Both the position numbers and the translations under genes were made by a program. Positions 1-8,761 of a stretch of 64,000 nt of DNA are shown piece by piece. The notes under the pieces were generated by a model. That model worked only from the letters and a program-made list of their open reading frames with translations. It was not told the DNA's origin and made no database searches. Within the stretch, counting starts at the first letter, position 1. Each line of letters begins with the position of its first letter. The DNA is from Synechococcus sp. MU1617 (GTDB taxonomy: Bacteria > Cyanobacteriota > Cyanobacteriia > PCC-6307 > Cyanobiaceae): NCBI RefSeq assembly GCF_020514235.1, contig NZ_VTLB01000003.1:1-64000 (forward strand), written 5' to 3'.

Positions 1-93
1 CCTGAGAAAATAGCTCGATGCCAGGTAAAACATTCTCTGAATAGGTTGATGATGCGCTGATTGCTGAAGCAGTCACCATCACCACCTGCGAAG

Positions 94-125
94 AAGCCAC
101 CTCATCTTGAGGTGGCTTTTTTGTT
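94..125 (+). terminator. Rho-independent terminator of an upstream gene
   Basis: A 9-bp perfect stem (GCCACCTCA / TGAGGTGGC) with a 3-base loop is followed by a run of T. The T run lies only on the right, so it terminates rightward transcription coming from before the window. Frame 1 is open from base 1 to a TGA at 58-60, so the first 60 bases may be the last 19 codons of that upstream gene, but they are too short to identify. Confidence 0.8.
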
Positions 126-144
126 GTAAGGTTTTAGTAGTCTT

Positions 145-1089
145 TTGCGCCAATCTGTGCCAAGACGTTCGCTTCTTCGACGCTTAAGTGGGCAGATATG
201 GCAGGCCTGCCAGCGTTGGAATAACGCTGAATGTGTTGATTTAAGTGCTGCGTTTGCTTATTTCGTTCTTCAGTCGTTCTTCCCGCTGCTTTTAATCGCG
301 TTGTCTGTCGCTGCACGGGTGTTTGGCAAAACGGACAGTGTGGATAATGTTCTGGCCTCCGTGACGCAGGTCTTGCCGCCATCAGCAATCAGCCTGGTTG
401 ATTCAACTTTGCGTGGCTTGGTCGATCAAGGCTTCGGGGCTGGAATTCTCGGTGTTGTTGTTTTACTCCTCACAGCTAGTAATGCCTATTTAACGCTCCA
501 GCGTGGAGCTGATCGGTTGTGGTCCGAGATTCTGCCGGAACCATTAATTGGTTTGTCTTGGTGGCAACAAGTTGTGCAGTTTTGTAGAACGCGTATTGAG
601 GCTTTTCTGACTGTTTTTGCGATATCTGTTTTGATTGTTTTTCAACAGTTGGTGCTTAGCGTCGGGCAGCTTCCAGAAGAGATTCTTGGCATTTTGGATG
701 GGGTTGTTCCTGGCTTGATGGGATTTGTGCGCTCCAGTCCAATTCTTCCCCTCGGGCGGATTCTTGTGCCAGCCTTGATCTTGTCCTTGATGGCCTGGCT
801 GCTTCAGGTGGTGTTGCCCAGTCGTCGTGTTCCTTCGATCCCTCTCATCCCTGGCTCCTTGTTGATTGGATTTGGTCTGGCTTTTCTCAATAAAATTTTG
901 AGTTTGAGTATTGTTTCCCTCGGTAATCGCTATCAGGCCTATGGCGTAATTGGCAGTGTTTTGGTTTTGACGCTTTGGGTCTGGTTGGTGGGTGTAATTC
1001 TTTATTTTGGCCAGTGTTTAAGTGTGGAATTGGTTGCAGTTCGTCTTGCCAAACCTCGGCTCGGGGAACCGAACAGTGTGACGCCTTGA
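145..1089 (+). CDS. YihY/BrkB family inner membrane protein
   Basis: An integral membrane protein of about 314 residues with around six hydrophobic segments. The N-terminal stretch with a conserved Asn-Ala-Ala-like region just before the first membrane helix and the polar-residue pattern fit the YihY/BrkB family (formerly mis-called ribonuclease BN). No enzymatic role is established for the family; transport or envelope functions are suspected. The only starts are weak ones: TTG at 145 or GTG at 157 (310 residues). It follows a strong terminator, so it probably has its own promoter in the 20-40 bases before the start. Confidence 0.85.
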   Translation: MRQSVPRRSLLRRLSGQIWQACQRWNNAECVDLSAAFAYFVLQSFFPLLLIALSVAARVFGKTDSVDNVLASVTQVLPPSAISLVDSTLRGLVDQGFGAGILGVVVLLLTASNAYLTLQRGADRLWSEILPEPLIGLSWWQQVVQFCRTRIEAFLTVFAISVLIVFQQLVLSVGQLPEEILGILDGVVPGLMGFVRSSPILPLGRILVPALILSLMAWLLQVVLPSRRVPSIPLIPGSLLIGFGLAFLNKILSLSIVSLGNRYQAYGVIGSVLVLTLWVWLVGVILYFGQCLSVELVAVRLAKPRLGEPNSVTP

Positions 1090-1142
1090 ACTTTGATTCA
1101 ATTCTGCGAAGCTGATTCAACGGACCCTCTCCGTTGAAGCCA

Positions 1143-1493
1143 ATGAACCGACCACCAGCAGTGTTGTGGATTGCAGTTGTTTTGCTGCTGCTGGTGCCAA
1201 CCGCTGCCGGTCGTCTCTTGCTTGATCTCGCCGGTGGTGTGCTGCTGGCTCTAATCGCGCTTCCGTTGATCCTCTCGGGGCTGGGCTGGATTGGTTGGAA
1301 GCTTTTGCAGTCCAGGATGATCAGCTGTACCGCCTGCGGTGCCACCGGACTGAAGGGGGCTGGAGTTTGTGCAGTCTGTGGAACGCCCTATCCCAGTGCA
1401 GGAGACAATCCCGCCAGTGCTGCAGTCCCGTCTACTCCCGCCAGTGATCTCACCATTGACGTTGTCGCTCACGACGTGGATTCCGATTCTTGA
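1143..1493 (+). CDS. Small membrane protein with C-terminal zinc-ribbon-like cysteines
   Basis: About 116 residues. Two hydrophobic segments occupy roughly residues 8-60, then a Cys-x2-Cys ... Cys-x2-Cys arrangement (SCTACG and VCAVCG) follows, as in small zinc ribbons, and the tail is Ser/Asp-rich. I do not recognise a named family. ATG at 1143 is preferred; an in-frame TTG lies at 1134. Its 3' end overlaps the convergent DUF2834 gene by 25 bases. A zinc-binding cytoplasmic tail is inferred from the cysteines alone. Confidence 0.65.
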   Translation: MNRPPAVLWIAVVLLLLVPTAAGRLLLDLAGGVLLALIALPLILSGLGWIGWKLLQSRMISCTACGATGLKGAGVCAVCGTPYPSAGDNPASAAVPSTPASDLTIDVVAHDVDSDS

Positions 1494-1822
1494 GCCTGCA
1501 GCTGTCGTTCCCGCAGGAATAAGAAAAACGGAGCAGCACAGGCAAAGGCCACGCCAAAACTTAAGGGGATGGCCAGCCACCAGCCTTTGATCTTTTGACG
1601 TGGGCCTTCCACACAGATCCATAGCGTGACGGCACTGGCTCCCACCAGCAGGTCAGCGCTCAAGGAGCGTGAGGCGGCTGTGCTGTTGGAATCGGCGATA
1701 AATCGCGCCAAATCAAAGGCCTGTCCACCCCCTTCAGCGATGAACTCCAGGTTGGCTTTCCAGGGCAGGATCGCTCCCAACACAGCCAGAAGCAGATAGA
1801 TCCAAGGCAGGGCTTTACGCAT
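1469..1822 (-). CDS. DUF2834 domain membrane protein
   Basis: A 117-residue protein with three hydrophobic segments near residues 5-22, 55-72 and 83-103. The pattern (ILPWKANLEF, then a long polar loop, then paired helices) matches the DUF2834 family common in cyanobacteria. The function is unknown. It is last in a minus-strand run after xseB, whose stop it overlaps by 8 bases, so co-translation with exonuclease VII subunits is likely. A functional link to DNA repair is not supported by the sequence. Confidence 0.75.
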   Translation of the reverse strand: MRKALPWIYLLLAVLGAILPWKANLEFIAEGGGQAFDLARFIADSNSTAASRSLSADLLVGASAVTLWICVEGPRQKIKGWWLAIPLSFGVAFACAAPFFLFLRERQLQAQESESTS

Positions 1823-2084
1823 CGTTTGTGGCTTTGAGGGTTGTGGGATCGAGTTCGATAATCGACTGTTCGACGCTGTCGAGCAGCTTCTGGCAACGGT
1901 TCAGATAAACCTCGCCGTGGAGAACTTTTTGCTGCAAGTCCGCCAAGGCAACATTGTCGTTCTGCAGCTCAGCAAGCAGTAGATCCAGAGCCTGCATGGC
2001 TTCTTCGTAGCTCAGGCCTTCGGCATCCTTTCGCCAACCTTCGATGCGATCACGGTGCTCTTTGTTGACTTGGCGCTTGCTCAT
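1815..2084 (-). CDS. xseB: Exodeoxyribonuclease VII small subunit
   Basis: An 89-residue helical protein whose core (LSYEEAMQALDLLLAEL then a Leu-rich second helix ending LLDSVEQSI) is typical of XseB, which forms the coiled-coil fingers that bind the large subunit. Exonuclease VII degrades single-stranded DNA from both ends in the cytoplasm. The gene starts at the last base of xseA's stop (1-base overlap), the usual coupled arrangement. The C-terminal extension past the core is short and polar. Confidence 0.93.
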   Translation of the reverse strand: MSKRQVNKEHRDRIEGWRKDAEGLSYEEAMQALDLLLAELQNDNVALADLQQKVLHGEVYLNRCQKLLDSVEQSIIELDPTTLKATNDA

Positions 2085-3247
2085 CAGGAGGTGGTGTTGG
2101 GTTCACTGCGCTGGATCTGATCGACCCGGGCCTCAAGGCTTCCGTCGCTCATTCGAATGTTGAGCTGATCACCGATCTTGACGGATTCCAGGCCTGAGAT
2201 GGACTCGCCGGCTTCGTTGCTGATCAGGGCTAAGCCGCGTTTCAGCCAGCGTTCCGGTGAAAGCGCCTTGAGCAGTTGGTGCTTTTGGGCAAGCTCCTGG
2301 CGTAAGCGCCTGATCTTCTCCAGTGGAGATTGTTGCTGCAGCGCAACGGTCCGATCCTGAAGCCGCTGACGCTCGCGAAGGATCCTTCCCAGCAGTGCGT
2401 CTCTCAATCGGCTTTGCCGTTGCACAAGTGCCTGGCGTTCCGCCTCGCGGTCGGGCAGCAGTGCCACGATCGCCGCCGTTGGTGTGGCTGCGCGATGGTC
2501 TGCCACCAGGTCGGCGACGGTGAGATCGTCCTCATGGCCCAAGCCTGTTACGACAGGTATGGGGTAGTCCGCCAGGAGGCGGCAAAGGGCCTCGTTGTCG
2601 AACACTGCCAAGTCTTCTCGGCTGCCACCGCCGCGGGCGAGCACCAAAGCTTGAAGTCCCAGCTCGGTGGAGCGTTCGGCCAAGTTCTCCAGGGTGCTGA
2701 TGATCGTCGGGGCCACGGACCCCTGCACAGGAATCGGCACCACGATCAGTTGGGTCAGGGGCCAGCGTTCCGCCGCGGTGCGGAGCATGTCGGCCAGGGC
2801 GGAACTAGGCACGCTGGTGAGCACTGCGATGGACGAGGGTTGGCTCGGAAGCGGCCTCTGACGGCTGGGGTCGATCACCCCTTGCTGTTCCAGCAGTTGA
2901 CGCACCCGTTCAAAGTCGCGGAGCACCGTGCCGAGACTGGGGCGGATGTCCAGCGCCTGAACCGTAAGGCTGGCCCGCGCTGCCCAGAAATTGAGCTTGC
3001 CCACAACGGTGACGCCGTCCCCGTCCTTGGGCTGATAGCTCAACTGCGCCAGTTTCGAAGCCCACACCACACCGGAAATACTGGCGGATCCGTCGGTGAG
3101 CGTGAGCCACAGGTGGCCCTTCTTGAGTTGAGGGCGGGAGATTGTTGCCTCCAGCAAAAAACGCGGCGCAAAGCCGCGTTCCAGCAGGCTTCCGATGGCT
3201 GTGTTCAGCTCAGCAACGGAATAGGTCGGAAGACGATCAACGCTCAA
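2084..3247 (-). CDS. xseA: Exodeoxyribonuclease VII large subunit
   Basis: The catalytic subunit of exonuclease VII, 387 residues. The N-terminal OB-fold DNA-binding domain (about residues 5-105, with KKGHLWLTLTD) is followed by the catalytic domain, which shows ARGGGSREDL near residue 205 and the GLGHEDDLTVADLVADHRA signature. It is somewhat shorter than the E. coli protein (about 456), with the shortening in the coiled-coil/C-terminal region. Its start overlaps the upstream small membrane-protein gene by 11 bases and its stop is coupled to xseB. Confidence 0.95.
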   Translation of the reverse strand: MSVDRLPTYSVAELNTAIGSLLERGFAPRFLLEATISRPQLKKGHLWLTLTDGSASISGVVWASKLAQLSYQPKDGDGVTVVGKLNFWAARASLTVQALDIRPSLGTVLRDFERVRQLLEQQGVIDPSRQRPLPSQPSSIAVLTSVPSSALADMLRTAAERWPLTQLIVVPIPVQGSVAPTIISTLENLAERSTELGLQALVLARGGGSREDLAVFDNEALCRLLADYPIPVVTGLGHEDDLTVADLVADHRAATPTAAIVALLPDREAERQALVQRQSRLRDALLGRILRERQRLQDRTVALQQQSPLEKIRRLRQELAQKHQLLKALSPERWLKRGLALISNEAGESISGLESVKIGDQLNIRMSDGSLEARVDQIQRSEPNTTS

Positions 3248-3440
3248 GGCGGCTGTAGGCGTAACCCCAGTAAATGCAGATAACGGCCGAGATGCTGGTC
3301 AGCAGAACGCCCCAGTGCTGGTGGATTTGGGTGGCACCAATCGTGCAGATCACCAAGGCGCTGCTGAGCAGCCTTGATCCATCACGTCTGTTCTGAACGT
3401 ATAGCGGTGCCAACGATTGCCTCGGTGGAATCCTTCCCAC
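3237..3440 (-). CDS. Small hypothetical membrane protein
   Basis: A 67-residue ORF with two hydrophobic stretches (about residues 24-36 and 43-60) and an Arg-rich N-terminus. It overlaps the xseA start by 11 bases, which suggests it heads the xseAB operon. I do not recognise the family. The real start may lie further in, since the first 15 residues look unlike a conserved N-terminus. Confidence 0.5.
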   Translation of the reverse strand: MGRIPPRQSLAPLYVQNRRDGSRLLSSALVICTIGATQIHQHWGVLLTSISAVICIYWGYAYSRLER

Positions 3441-3474
3441 TGTGCTGCATCAGCGGTGGCTGGTGGAGAGACAA

Positions 3475-3505
3475 CAAAAAACCCCCCGGCAGGCCGAGGG
3501 GTCTT
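3475..3505 (-). terminator. Terminator of the hli gene
   Basis: On the minus strand, a 9-bp stem with one mismatch (ACCCCTCGG / CCGGGGGGT) and a 4-base loop is followed by TTTTTT. It lies just downstream of the small Hli gene. Confidence 0.75.
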
Positions 3506-3524
3506 GTGAATCCGCGGCGCGGAA

Positions 3525-3665
3525 TCAGCCGAGGCCGATCTGGGACAGGATGCCCTGGCCGGTCAGGAGCTCGGTGCCGAGGCCGATCACGATGCCCAGC
3601 ATGGCCAGACGACCGTTCCAGGTCTCAGCGAAGTTGACGAAGCCGAAGCGTGCGTTGTCGGACAT
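3525..3665 (-). CDS. High light-inducible protein (single-helix Lhc-like)
   Basis: A 46-residue protein with the Hli/Scp chlorophyll-binding signature FAETWNGRLAMLGIV, one transmembrane helix containing the Glu-x2-Asn-x-Arg pair that ligates chlorophyll, and the typical C-terminal GILSQIGL. Such proteins sit in thylakoids and protect photosystem II assembly intermediates under light stress. The open frame extends upstream, but ATG at 3665 (MSDNARFGF) gives the usual short Hli N-terminus. It has its own terminator and stands alone between hrpB and the xse operon. Confidence 0.92.
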   Translation of the reverse strand: MSDNARFGFVNFAETWNGRLAMLGIVIGLGTELLTGQGILSQIGLG

Positions 3666-3757
3666 TGGTGTGAACCAGGTGGTTTCTACAAATGTAACAA
3701 AGGTTGGAGTTTTGTTGCATGTGCTAAGGGCTACGCAATTGGCCTTCCGCACATTTT

Positions 3758-6262
3758 TCAAGGTCGTCCTTCGTCCGACCTGCGTTTGGTCCGGGACGTC
3801 GGCAGCGCCTCGCGGGGATCGTCGGGCCAGGGGTGCTTGGGGTAGCGTCCCCTCATCTCCCGGCGCACCTCCTGGTAGCTGCCTTGCCAGAAGCCTTTGA
3901 GGTCGCGTGTGCGTTGCAGGGGACGTCCGGCTGGTGAGAGCAGTTCCAGCGTGATGGGGATGCGGCCATTCAGCACGTGGGGGCCGTCGTCAGATCCGAA
4001 CATCTCCTGCAATTTCACGGCGAGGATGACCTCATCGGCGGTGTAAAGGAGTGCCGCCTGGCGGCCGGAGGGTATCGGGATGCGGCGCGGCAGCAGACCA
4101 TCCAGTTGTTGCCTGAAGCTCCAGTTCAGATCGCCCCAAAGTGCTTCTTCCAAAACTGTGACGCTGATGTCGTTCCAGCCCAGGCAGCCTTCCAGGCTGG
4201 GACCAAGCCAGGTGTCAGCCTGCTCCAGCAGTGTTGTCAGATCGCGATCAGGCCAGGGGGCGCCAACCTTTTGGTGCATCAATGCCAGCCTTTGGCGCAG
4301 CTGATGGGAGCTGTCTGTCCATGGCAGGGCATCAAGGCTGGCACTCTTCTTCAGCTGCTCAATCAGCAGGGTTCGGCAGAGCGCTGGGGCTGGCGAAGGC
4401 TGTGGCGTGCGGCGCACCACCAACGCCCCCAGTTTCAGCTGGCGTTCGGCGCGGACCCGCTGGCGGTCAGGATCCCAGCTGGCCTCGTCCTGCCAGTGGC
4501 CGTCCCGCTCAGCGATGCTCTCCAGAGTGCTCTGGCTCAGGGCTACTGCCATCTGGATCCGCGTGTCCCTGCCGCCCATGTCGACCCTGGCAACGGCCAG
4601 GGCTGGACTGCCCAGGAGCGGATCCCAGGGCAGCAGCGTGGCTCCGCGGCCCTGACGCAGCTGATAGCGACCGGTCTGGTCTGGACGCTGTTGCGCCAGC
4701 CATTCCGGAAAGGCCGCCAGGATCAGATCGCCAGCATTGACGGAAGCGTCTCGCTCCTGGTGTGAGGTGCCAAGTCGTTTCAGTTGACGTCGGAGTTGCT
4801 GGCTGAGCGTTCGCAGGGACGGATGGCGCTGGATGTTGTTGAGCCGGGCCTCGAGATCGCTGCCGATTTGGCGGCGATCGAAGGGATCCCGTTCGCTGAG
4901 GATTGCCGCCAGATCACACCCCAGCTGTGGGGCGCCCTGTTCATGGGCTTCCAGCAGCAGCATTCCGAGACGGGGGTGAACACCTAGGCCGCCGATCAAC
5001 CGTCCTCGCTCGCTGATGCGGCCGTCGAGCTCCAGCAGGCCGAGTTGTTGCAGGCCGTGCTGTCCCTCCTGCATGGCTGCTGCGGGGGGAGGGTCCAACC
5101 ACGGCAACTCTTCTCCTAGCCCAGCTCCCCACTGGGCCAGTTCCATCAGCACCGGCTGGGGATCTGCCAGCAGAAGTTCAGGGGGGTGAAAGGGGGGGCG
5201 TCGTTGTTGCTCTGCCGGCGACCAGAGGCGGATGCAGCGGCCCGGACACTGTCGTCCTGCCCGGCCCCGGCGCTGCTCTGCACTGGCCAGGCTGGAGACC
5301 ACCGTCTCCAGGCCCTCCATGCGGGTGTTGGGGTCATAGCGCAGTTGACGGCTGAGGCCACTGTCAATCACCAGGCGAACTCCATCGATGGTGAGGGAGC
5401 TCTCGGCAATGGCGCTGGCCAGGATGATGCTTCCGTCCTGGTTGGGTTCGCAGCGCTGCAGGGCTGAACTCTGCTGCTGCAAGGGCAGTTGACCATGCAG
5501 CGCCTGAATCTTCCAGTTCTGCAGGGAAGGGGCGGCCGTCAGGGTCTGCCTGCAGCGTTCAATCTCCGCTAGCCCCGGCAGGAAAACAAGAACACCGCTC
5601 CCCTGCGGTTGGTCGAGGGTGTGTTGCTCGATGGCGCGTAACACCTGCTTTGGCAGGGGTTCGTCCGGCCGTGGTGGTTGGTGGTGGGTCTCCACCGGGT
5701 AACAGCGGCCCGGGCTTTCCAGCACCGTCGCTTTGGGGAGTCGTTCCCTTAGATCGGATAGATCCAGCGTGGCCGACATCAAGATCACGGCGAGATCGGG
5801 ATTCAGCAGAGGCCTCGCCTCTCGCAGCAAGGCGAGGGACAGGTCCGCATCACGCCCCCGCTCATGAAATTCATCAAAGATCACGCACCCCACCCCATCC
5901 AGCGAGGGGTCGCTCTGCAAGCGCCGCAGGAAGAGGCCGCCAGTGATCACCTCCACCTGGGTGCGCCCGGAACGCTTCTGTTCCCCGCGCACGGCATACC
6001 CGATGCGCGCACCGATCTCTTCTCCGAGGCTCGCGGCAAGGCGGGCGGCGGCAGCTTTGGTGGCCAGCCGCCGTGGCTCGATCATCCAGATTTTCTGACG
6101 GTCTTTAAGAATGCAATGGCCTTCCGTCAGGGCTCCGATCAGCGCCAGGGGAACCCGTGTGGTCTTGCCCGCCCCAGGCGGTGCCTGGAGCAGAACCGTT
6201 TGCCCTGGGCGCACCACAGAACAGATCTGCTCCAACAGGGCATCGATCGGGAACTGGCTCAA
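3758..6262 (-). CDS. hrpB: ATP-dependent helicase HrpB
   Basis: An 834-residue DEAH-type helicase. Walker A is GAGKTT (about residues 30-35), motif II is DEFH (130-133), motif III is SAT, and motif VI reads QRRGRAGR. The C-terminus (RTRDLKGFWQGSYQEVRRE ... HPWPDDP) is the HrpB_C domain that separates HrpB from HrpA. The length fits the family (about 800-850). It is expected to be a cytoplasmic RNA-helicase-like ATPase; its physiological role in cyanobacteria is not clear. A hydrophobic small ORF ends 19 bases upstream of the start. Confidence 0.94.
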   Translation of the reverse strand: MSQFPIDALLEQICSVVRPGQTVLLQAPPGAGKTTRVPLALIGALTEGHCILKDRQKIWMIEPRRLATKAAAARLAASLGEEIGARIGYAVRGEQKRSGRTQVEVITGGLFLRRLQSDPSLDGVGCVIFDEFHERGRDADLSLALLREARPLLNPDLAVILMSATLDLSDLRERLPKATVLESPGRCYPVETHHQPPRPDEPLPKQVLRAIEQHTLDQPQGSGVLVFLPGLAEIERCRQTLTAAPSLQNWKIQALHGQLPLQQQSSALQRCEPNQDGSIILASAIAESSLTIDGVRLVIDSGLSRQLRYDPNTRMEGLETVVSSLASAEQRRGRAGRQCPGRCIRLWSPAEQQRRPPFHPPELLLADPQPVLMELAQWGAGLGEELPWLDPPPAAAMQEGQHGLQQLGLLELDGRISERGRLIGGLGVHPRLGMLLLEAHEQGAPQLGCDLAAILSERDPFDRRQIGSDLEARLNNIQRHPSLRTLSQQLRRQLKRLGTSHQERDASVNAGDLILAAFPEWLAQQRPDQTGRYQLRQGRGATLLPWDPLLGSPALAVARVDMGGRDTRIQMAVALSQSTLESIAERDGHWQDEASWDPDRQRVRAERQLKLGALVVRRTPQPSPAPALCRTLLIEQLKKSASLDALPWTDSSHQLRQRLALMHQKVGAPWPDRDLTTLLEQADTWLGPSLEGCLGWNDISVTVLEEALWGDLNWSFRQQLDGLLPRRIPIPSGRQAALLYTADEVILAVKLQEMFGSDDGPHVLNGRIPITLELLSPAGRPLQRTRDLKGFWQGSYQEVRREMRGRYPKHPWPDDPREALPTSRTKRRSDEGRP

Positions 6263-6281
6263 AGCGGTGTTGCCGCTCGCT

Positions 6282-6386
6282 TCACGGGACGAGATTCATC
6301 AGACCTAAAAGCATCAGGCTGCTGATGGCGCCGACCGCGGCCAACAGCCGCACAAGCGGGCCGATGGAAACAACAAGGGAGGCCAT
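6282..6386 (-). CDS. Candidate 34-residue hydrophobic microprotein
   Basis: An ATG-initiated ORF reading MASLVVSIGPLVRLLAAVGA then a second hydrophobic half ending NLVP, stop TGA. Nearly the whole peptide could form one membrane helix, and there are no charged residues except one Arg. It lies just upstream of hrpB on the same strand. I compared it with the small photosystem and cytochrome b6f subunits I know (PsbI, PsbM, PsbY, PetG, PetL, PetN, PsaI, PsaM) and it matches none. No good Shine-Dalgarno is visible, so coding status is uncertain. Confidence 0.4.
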   Translation of the reverse strand: MASLVVSIGPLVRLLAAVGAISSLMLLGLMNLVP

Positions 6387-6484
6387 AAAGACTTTCTTAA
6401 AGGCCGAATTGATTCCGGTCTAGCTCCCTTGTCTGTCGCCTCGCTGCATTCATTCGCACGCCTTTACAGAATCCCCGTGCTTGA

Positions 6485-6868
6485 TCAGCGCACGTGACGG
6501 GTCCCATCAACGGGGTGATACTCCTCTCCAGTGAGCTCCTCGAACACGATGGCCGGGAGGCCCGTCTCGAACATGGTCTGCAGCGCTTCCTTGAGATAAG
6601 GGTTCCAGCCTCCGGTGCTCACCTGGCCGTGGCGGACGGTCCAGTCCCAGGTGCCCTGAAGGTCACGGGGGATCCGGCCTTCCCGGTCACGACGGGCCAC
6701 CAGATCAAGAGATTCGACAAGGCCCACGGTGATGGGCTCCTTTCCGTAGGCCGGAGTCAGGCTCAATTCCAGGCGAACCGGATCTTCTTTCATCAGCCGA
6801 AGCCGAAACCGGGGGGGCAGCTTGATGCCCTTGATGACCGCGGCAACGATGCGTGTTCTCTGATCCAC
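6485..6868 (-). CDS. Conserved hypothetical protein
   Basis: A 127-residue soluble protein with no signal peptide and no membrane helix. It has a basic N-terminus (VIKGIKLPPRFRLRLM) and alternating strand-like segments (VRLELSLTP; ITVGLVESLDLVA; WDWTVRHGQVSTGGWNPYL). It looks like a cyanobacterial lineage-specific family, but I cannot name it. Minus-strand neighbours are 33 bases upstream (DUF2973 protein) and about 100 bases downstream (microprotein/hrpB). Confidence 0.75.
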   Translation of the reverse strand: MDQRTRIVAAVIKGIKLPPRFRLRLMKEDPVRLELSLTPAYGKEPITVGLVESLDLVARRDREGRIPRDLQGTWDWTVRHGQVSTGGWNPYLKEALQTMFETGLPAIVFEELTGEEYHPVDGTRHVR

Positions 6869-6901
6869 TCAGGCGACCCCTGTCGACTCCAAGCGCCCAA
6901 T

Positions 6902-7174
6902 TTATTCAGTGCCGGGTCCAGCGGCCGTCGAGGCTTCGTCATCGTCACCACCAAAGCGCACCGTCAGCAGGGCTTCTTCCGTGATGCGCCCCTCGCTGTC
7001 CAGCAGTTCTGGGTGGACGGTGACCTGGCCTGTGCGGTCGCTAGGAGCGTTGCTGGGCACGCTGTTGATCGGACCGCTGGCAGCGCGAAAACCCTTGCTC
7101 ATCACGCGGAAGGCCTGCCACAACAGGGCCACGAATAGCGCTCCGTAGATGAGGGGAAACATCGAACCGAGCAT
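6902..7174 (-). CDS. DUF2973 domain membrane protein
   Basis: A 90-residue protein with one N-terminal transmembrane helix (about residues 6-24) and a C-terminal segment [22 protein letters not shown] that matches the DUF2973 family of cyanobacteria and plastids. The tail is acidic. The function is unknown. ATG at 7174 is used; a second ATG four codons in is possible. It is likely transcribed with the downstream 127-residue protein. Confidence 0.8.
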   Translation of the reverse strand: MLGSMFPLIYGALFVALLWQAFRVMSKGFRAASGPINSVPSNAPSDRTGQVTVHPELLDSEGRITEEALLTVRFGGDDDEASTAAGPGTE

Positions 7175-7312
7175 GACCCTCCGTCCCAGCTAGACGTCTG
7201 CATCCTCACGCTATCGGGACCCCGGTCGCATGTGGTCACAGCTTTGACATGGAACGTGGCTTTTTTGGGATCTGCTCTGCGTAGCGTCGAGGCAGCCGAT
7301 CGCCCTGAAGCT

Positions 7313-8449
7313 GTGGTCAACTCCCAGTCCCGCCCGCTAGTCGTCTCCGCTTTGGCGGGGGGATTGCTGGTGGCCGGTGTGTCGGTGCTTCCCTTAACCG
7401 TTGCGCCTCAGCAGGCCGAGGCCCGCCCGGCCATCCGTCGTGACTCATTCGTGGCAGCCGCTGTGAAGCGCAGTGGTCCGGCAGTGGTCACCCTGGAGAC
7501 GGCGCGGACCGTCAATCAGTCCAGTGTTGCGGGTGTGCCGCCGGCCCTGATGCGGGACCCCTTGTTTCGCCACTTCTTCGGCATCCCACGCTCCACAGCC
7601 CCGCGCTCCCGGGTGCAGCGCGGCCAAGGCAGTGGGGTGATCTTCGATGCCAAGGGCCTGCTGCTGACCAACGCCCATGTGGTGGAGGGGGCAGATCAAC
7701 TGACCGTGGGCCTCTCCGATGGCAGGAGGGTGCCCGCCCGAGTGGTGGGAAAAGACAACCTCACCGATCTCGCAGTGGTGCGTCTGGAGGCCCCCGGGCC
7801 CTGGCCTGTTGCCGATCTGGGGAATTCCGACCGGCTCAGCGTGGGCGACTGGGCGATTGCCGTGGGCAATCCCTACGGGCTGGAAAGCACGGTGACCCTT
7901 GGAATCATCAGCAACCTCAATCGCAATGTTGCCCAGCTGGGAATTTCCGGCAAACGTCTTGATCTGATTCAGACCGACGCGGCGATCAATCCCGGCAACT
8001 CGGGCGGGCCATTGCTCAATGCCGACGGTGAAGTGATCGGCATCAACACCTTGGTGCGATCAGGACCTGGGGCGGGTCTGGGCTTTGCTATCCCGATTAA
8101 TCGCGCTCGAACGATTGCTCAGCAGCTGGTCTCCAGCGGCAAGGCCCGTCATCCTGTGATCGGCATCCGTCTGTCGCCGGTGCCCCGGCCCACCCCCACA
8201 TCCCCGGTGCCGCCAGGTGCGGTGATTCGCGGGGTCCAGCCTGGAGGGCCAGCGGACCGCGCCGGGCTCAAGGTGGATGATGTGATCACGCGTCTTGATG
8301 GTCAGGCTGTCGCTGACCCTGCCGCGGTGGTCAGTTCCATTGAACGTCGCGGTGTCGGTGCCTCGATTGTGCTGGAGGTGAAGCGTGGTCAGGAGCTGGT
8401 CACGATTGACGTCAAGCCGGTCGATTTATCGGCCTTGACTCCTGGCTGA
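7313..8449 (+). CDS. HtrA/Deg-family serine endoprotease
   Basis: A periplasmic or lumenal trypsin-like protease with one PDZ domain, involved in quality control of damaged proteins. With the GTG start at 7313 (378 residues), the catalytic triad is His122 (TNAHVVEG), Asp152 (LTDLAVV) and Ser230 (GNSGGPL). The PDZ domain spans about residues 285-375. The N-terminus is a signal peptide ending AEA. An in-frame GTG at 7232 would add 27 residues before the signal peptide and is less likely. It resembles the cyanobacterial HhoA/HhoB/HtrA group, but I cannot assign which one. Confidence 0.93.
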   Translation: MVNSQSRPLVVSALAGGLLVAGVSVLPLTVAPQQAEARPAIRRDSFVAAAVKRSGPAVVTLETARTVNQSSVAGVPPALMRDPLFRHFFGIPRSTAPRSRVQRGQGSGVIFDAKGLLLTNAHVVEGADQLTVGLSDGRRVPARVVGKDNLTDLAVVRLEAPGPWPVADLGNSDRLSVGDWAIAVGNPYGLESTVTLGIISNLNRNVAQLGISGKRLDLIQTDAAINPGNSGGPLLNADGEVIGINTLVRSGPGAGLGFAIPINRARTIAQQLVSSGKARHPVIGIRLSPVPRPTPTSPVPPGAVIRGVQPGGPADRAGLKVDDVITRLDGQAVADPAAVVSSIERRGVGASIVLEVKRGQELVTIDVKPVDLSALTPG

Positions 8450-8459
8450 TGCTGCGGGC

Positions 8460-8648
8460 TTAGGCGTCGTCGGCGTCCCTCAGTTGTTCAACGCATTGGG
8501 TGATGCACTCGCCATCGTCGAGCGAGCAGGTGGTGATGCACTCGAAATAGGTTTCCACCGCGTCCCAGGTCTGTTCATGGGGTGCCGGGCCTGGGGTTGA
8601 TGACCCGCCAACGGTTTCGATGTTGCCTGGGCCGGAAACCATGTTCAT
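8460..8648 (-). CDS. Small acidic protein with twin Cys-x3-Cys motif
   Basis: A 62-residue protein with an N-terminal Gly/Pro/Ser-rich half and a C-terminal helix pair containing two Cys-x3-Cys motifs (CITTC and CITQC) separated by six residues. The arrangement resembles small CHCH-type or metal-binding helical hairpins. The residues are acidic elsewhere, there is no signal peptide and no family is recognised. It is convergent with the protease gene, 10 bases away. Confidence 0.7.
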   Translation of the reverse strand: MNMVSGPGNIETVGGSSTPGPAPHEQTWDAVETYFECITTCSLDDGECITQCVEQLRDADDA

Positions 8649-8761
8649 CGGTGCTACGGGTCAGTTTTGTCAGCTTATGCAGATGAAAACTGCAGGTAAA
8701 GAGAAATAAGTCTTCCTGCCTAAGACTGTGTGAAGTTTTCGGTGCTGCGGTCTGATGCCAG

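Noticed and set aside
2330-3283. Long plus-strand frame opposite xseA
   Set aside because: Shadow of xseA; His/Gly-rich with no domain, while xseA is unmistakable.
7244-7276. TTGACA with a weak downstream -10 before the HtrA gene
   Set aside because: The nearest -10-like hexamer is 21 bases away and poor; kept out as a promoter.
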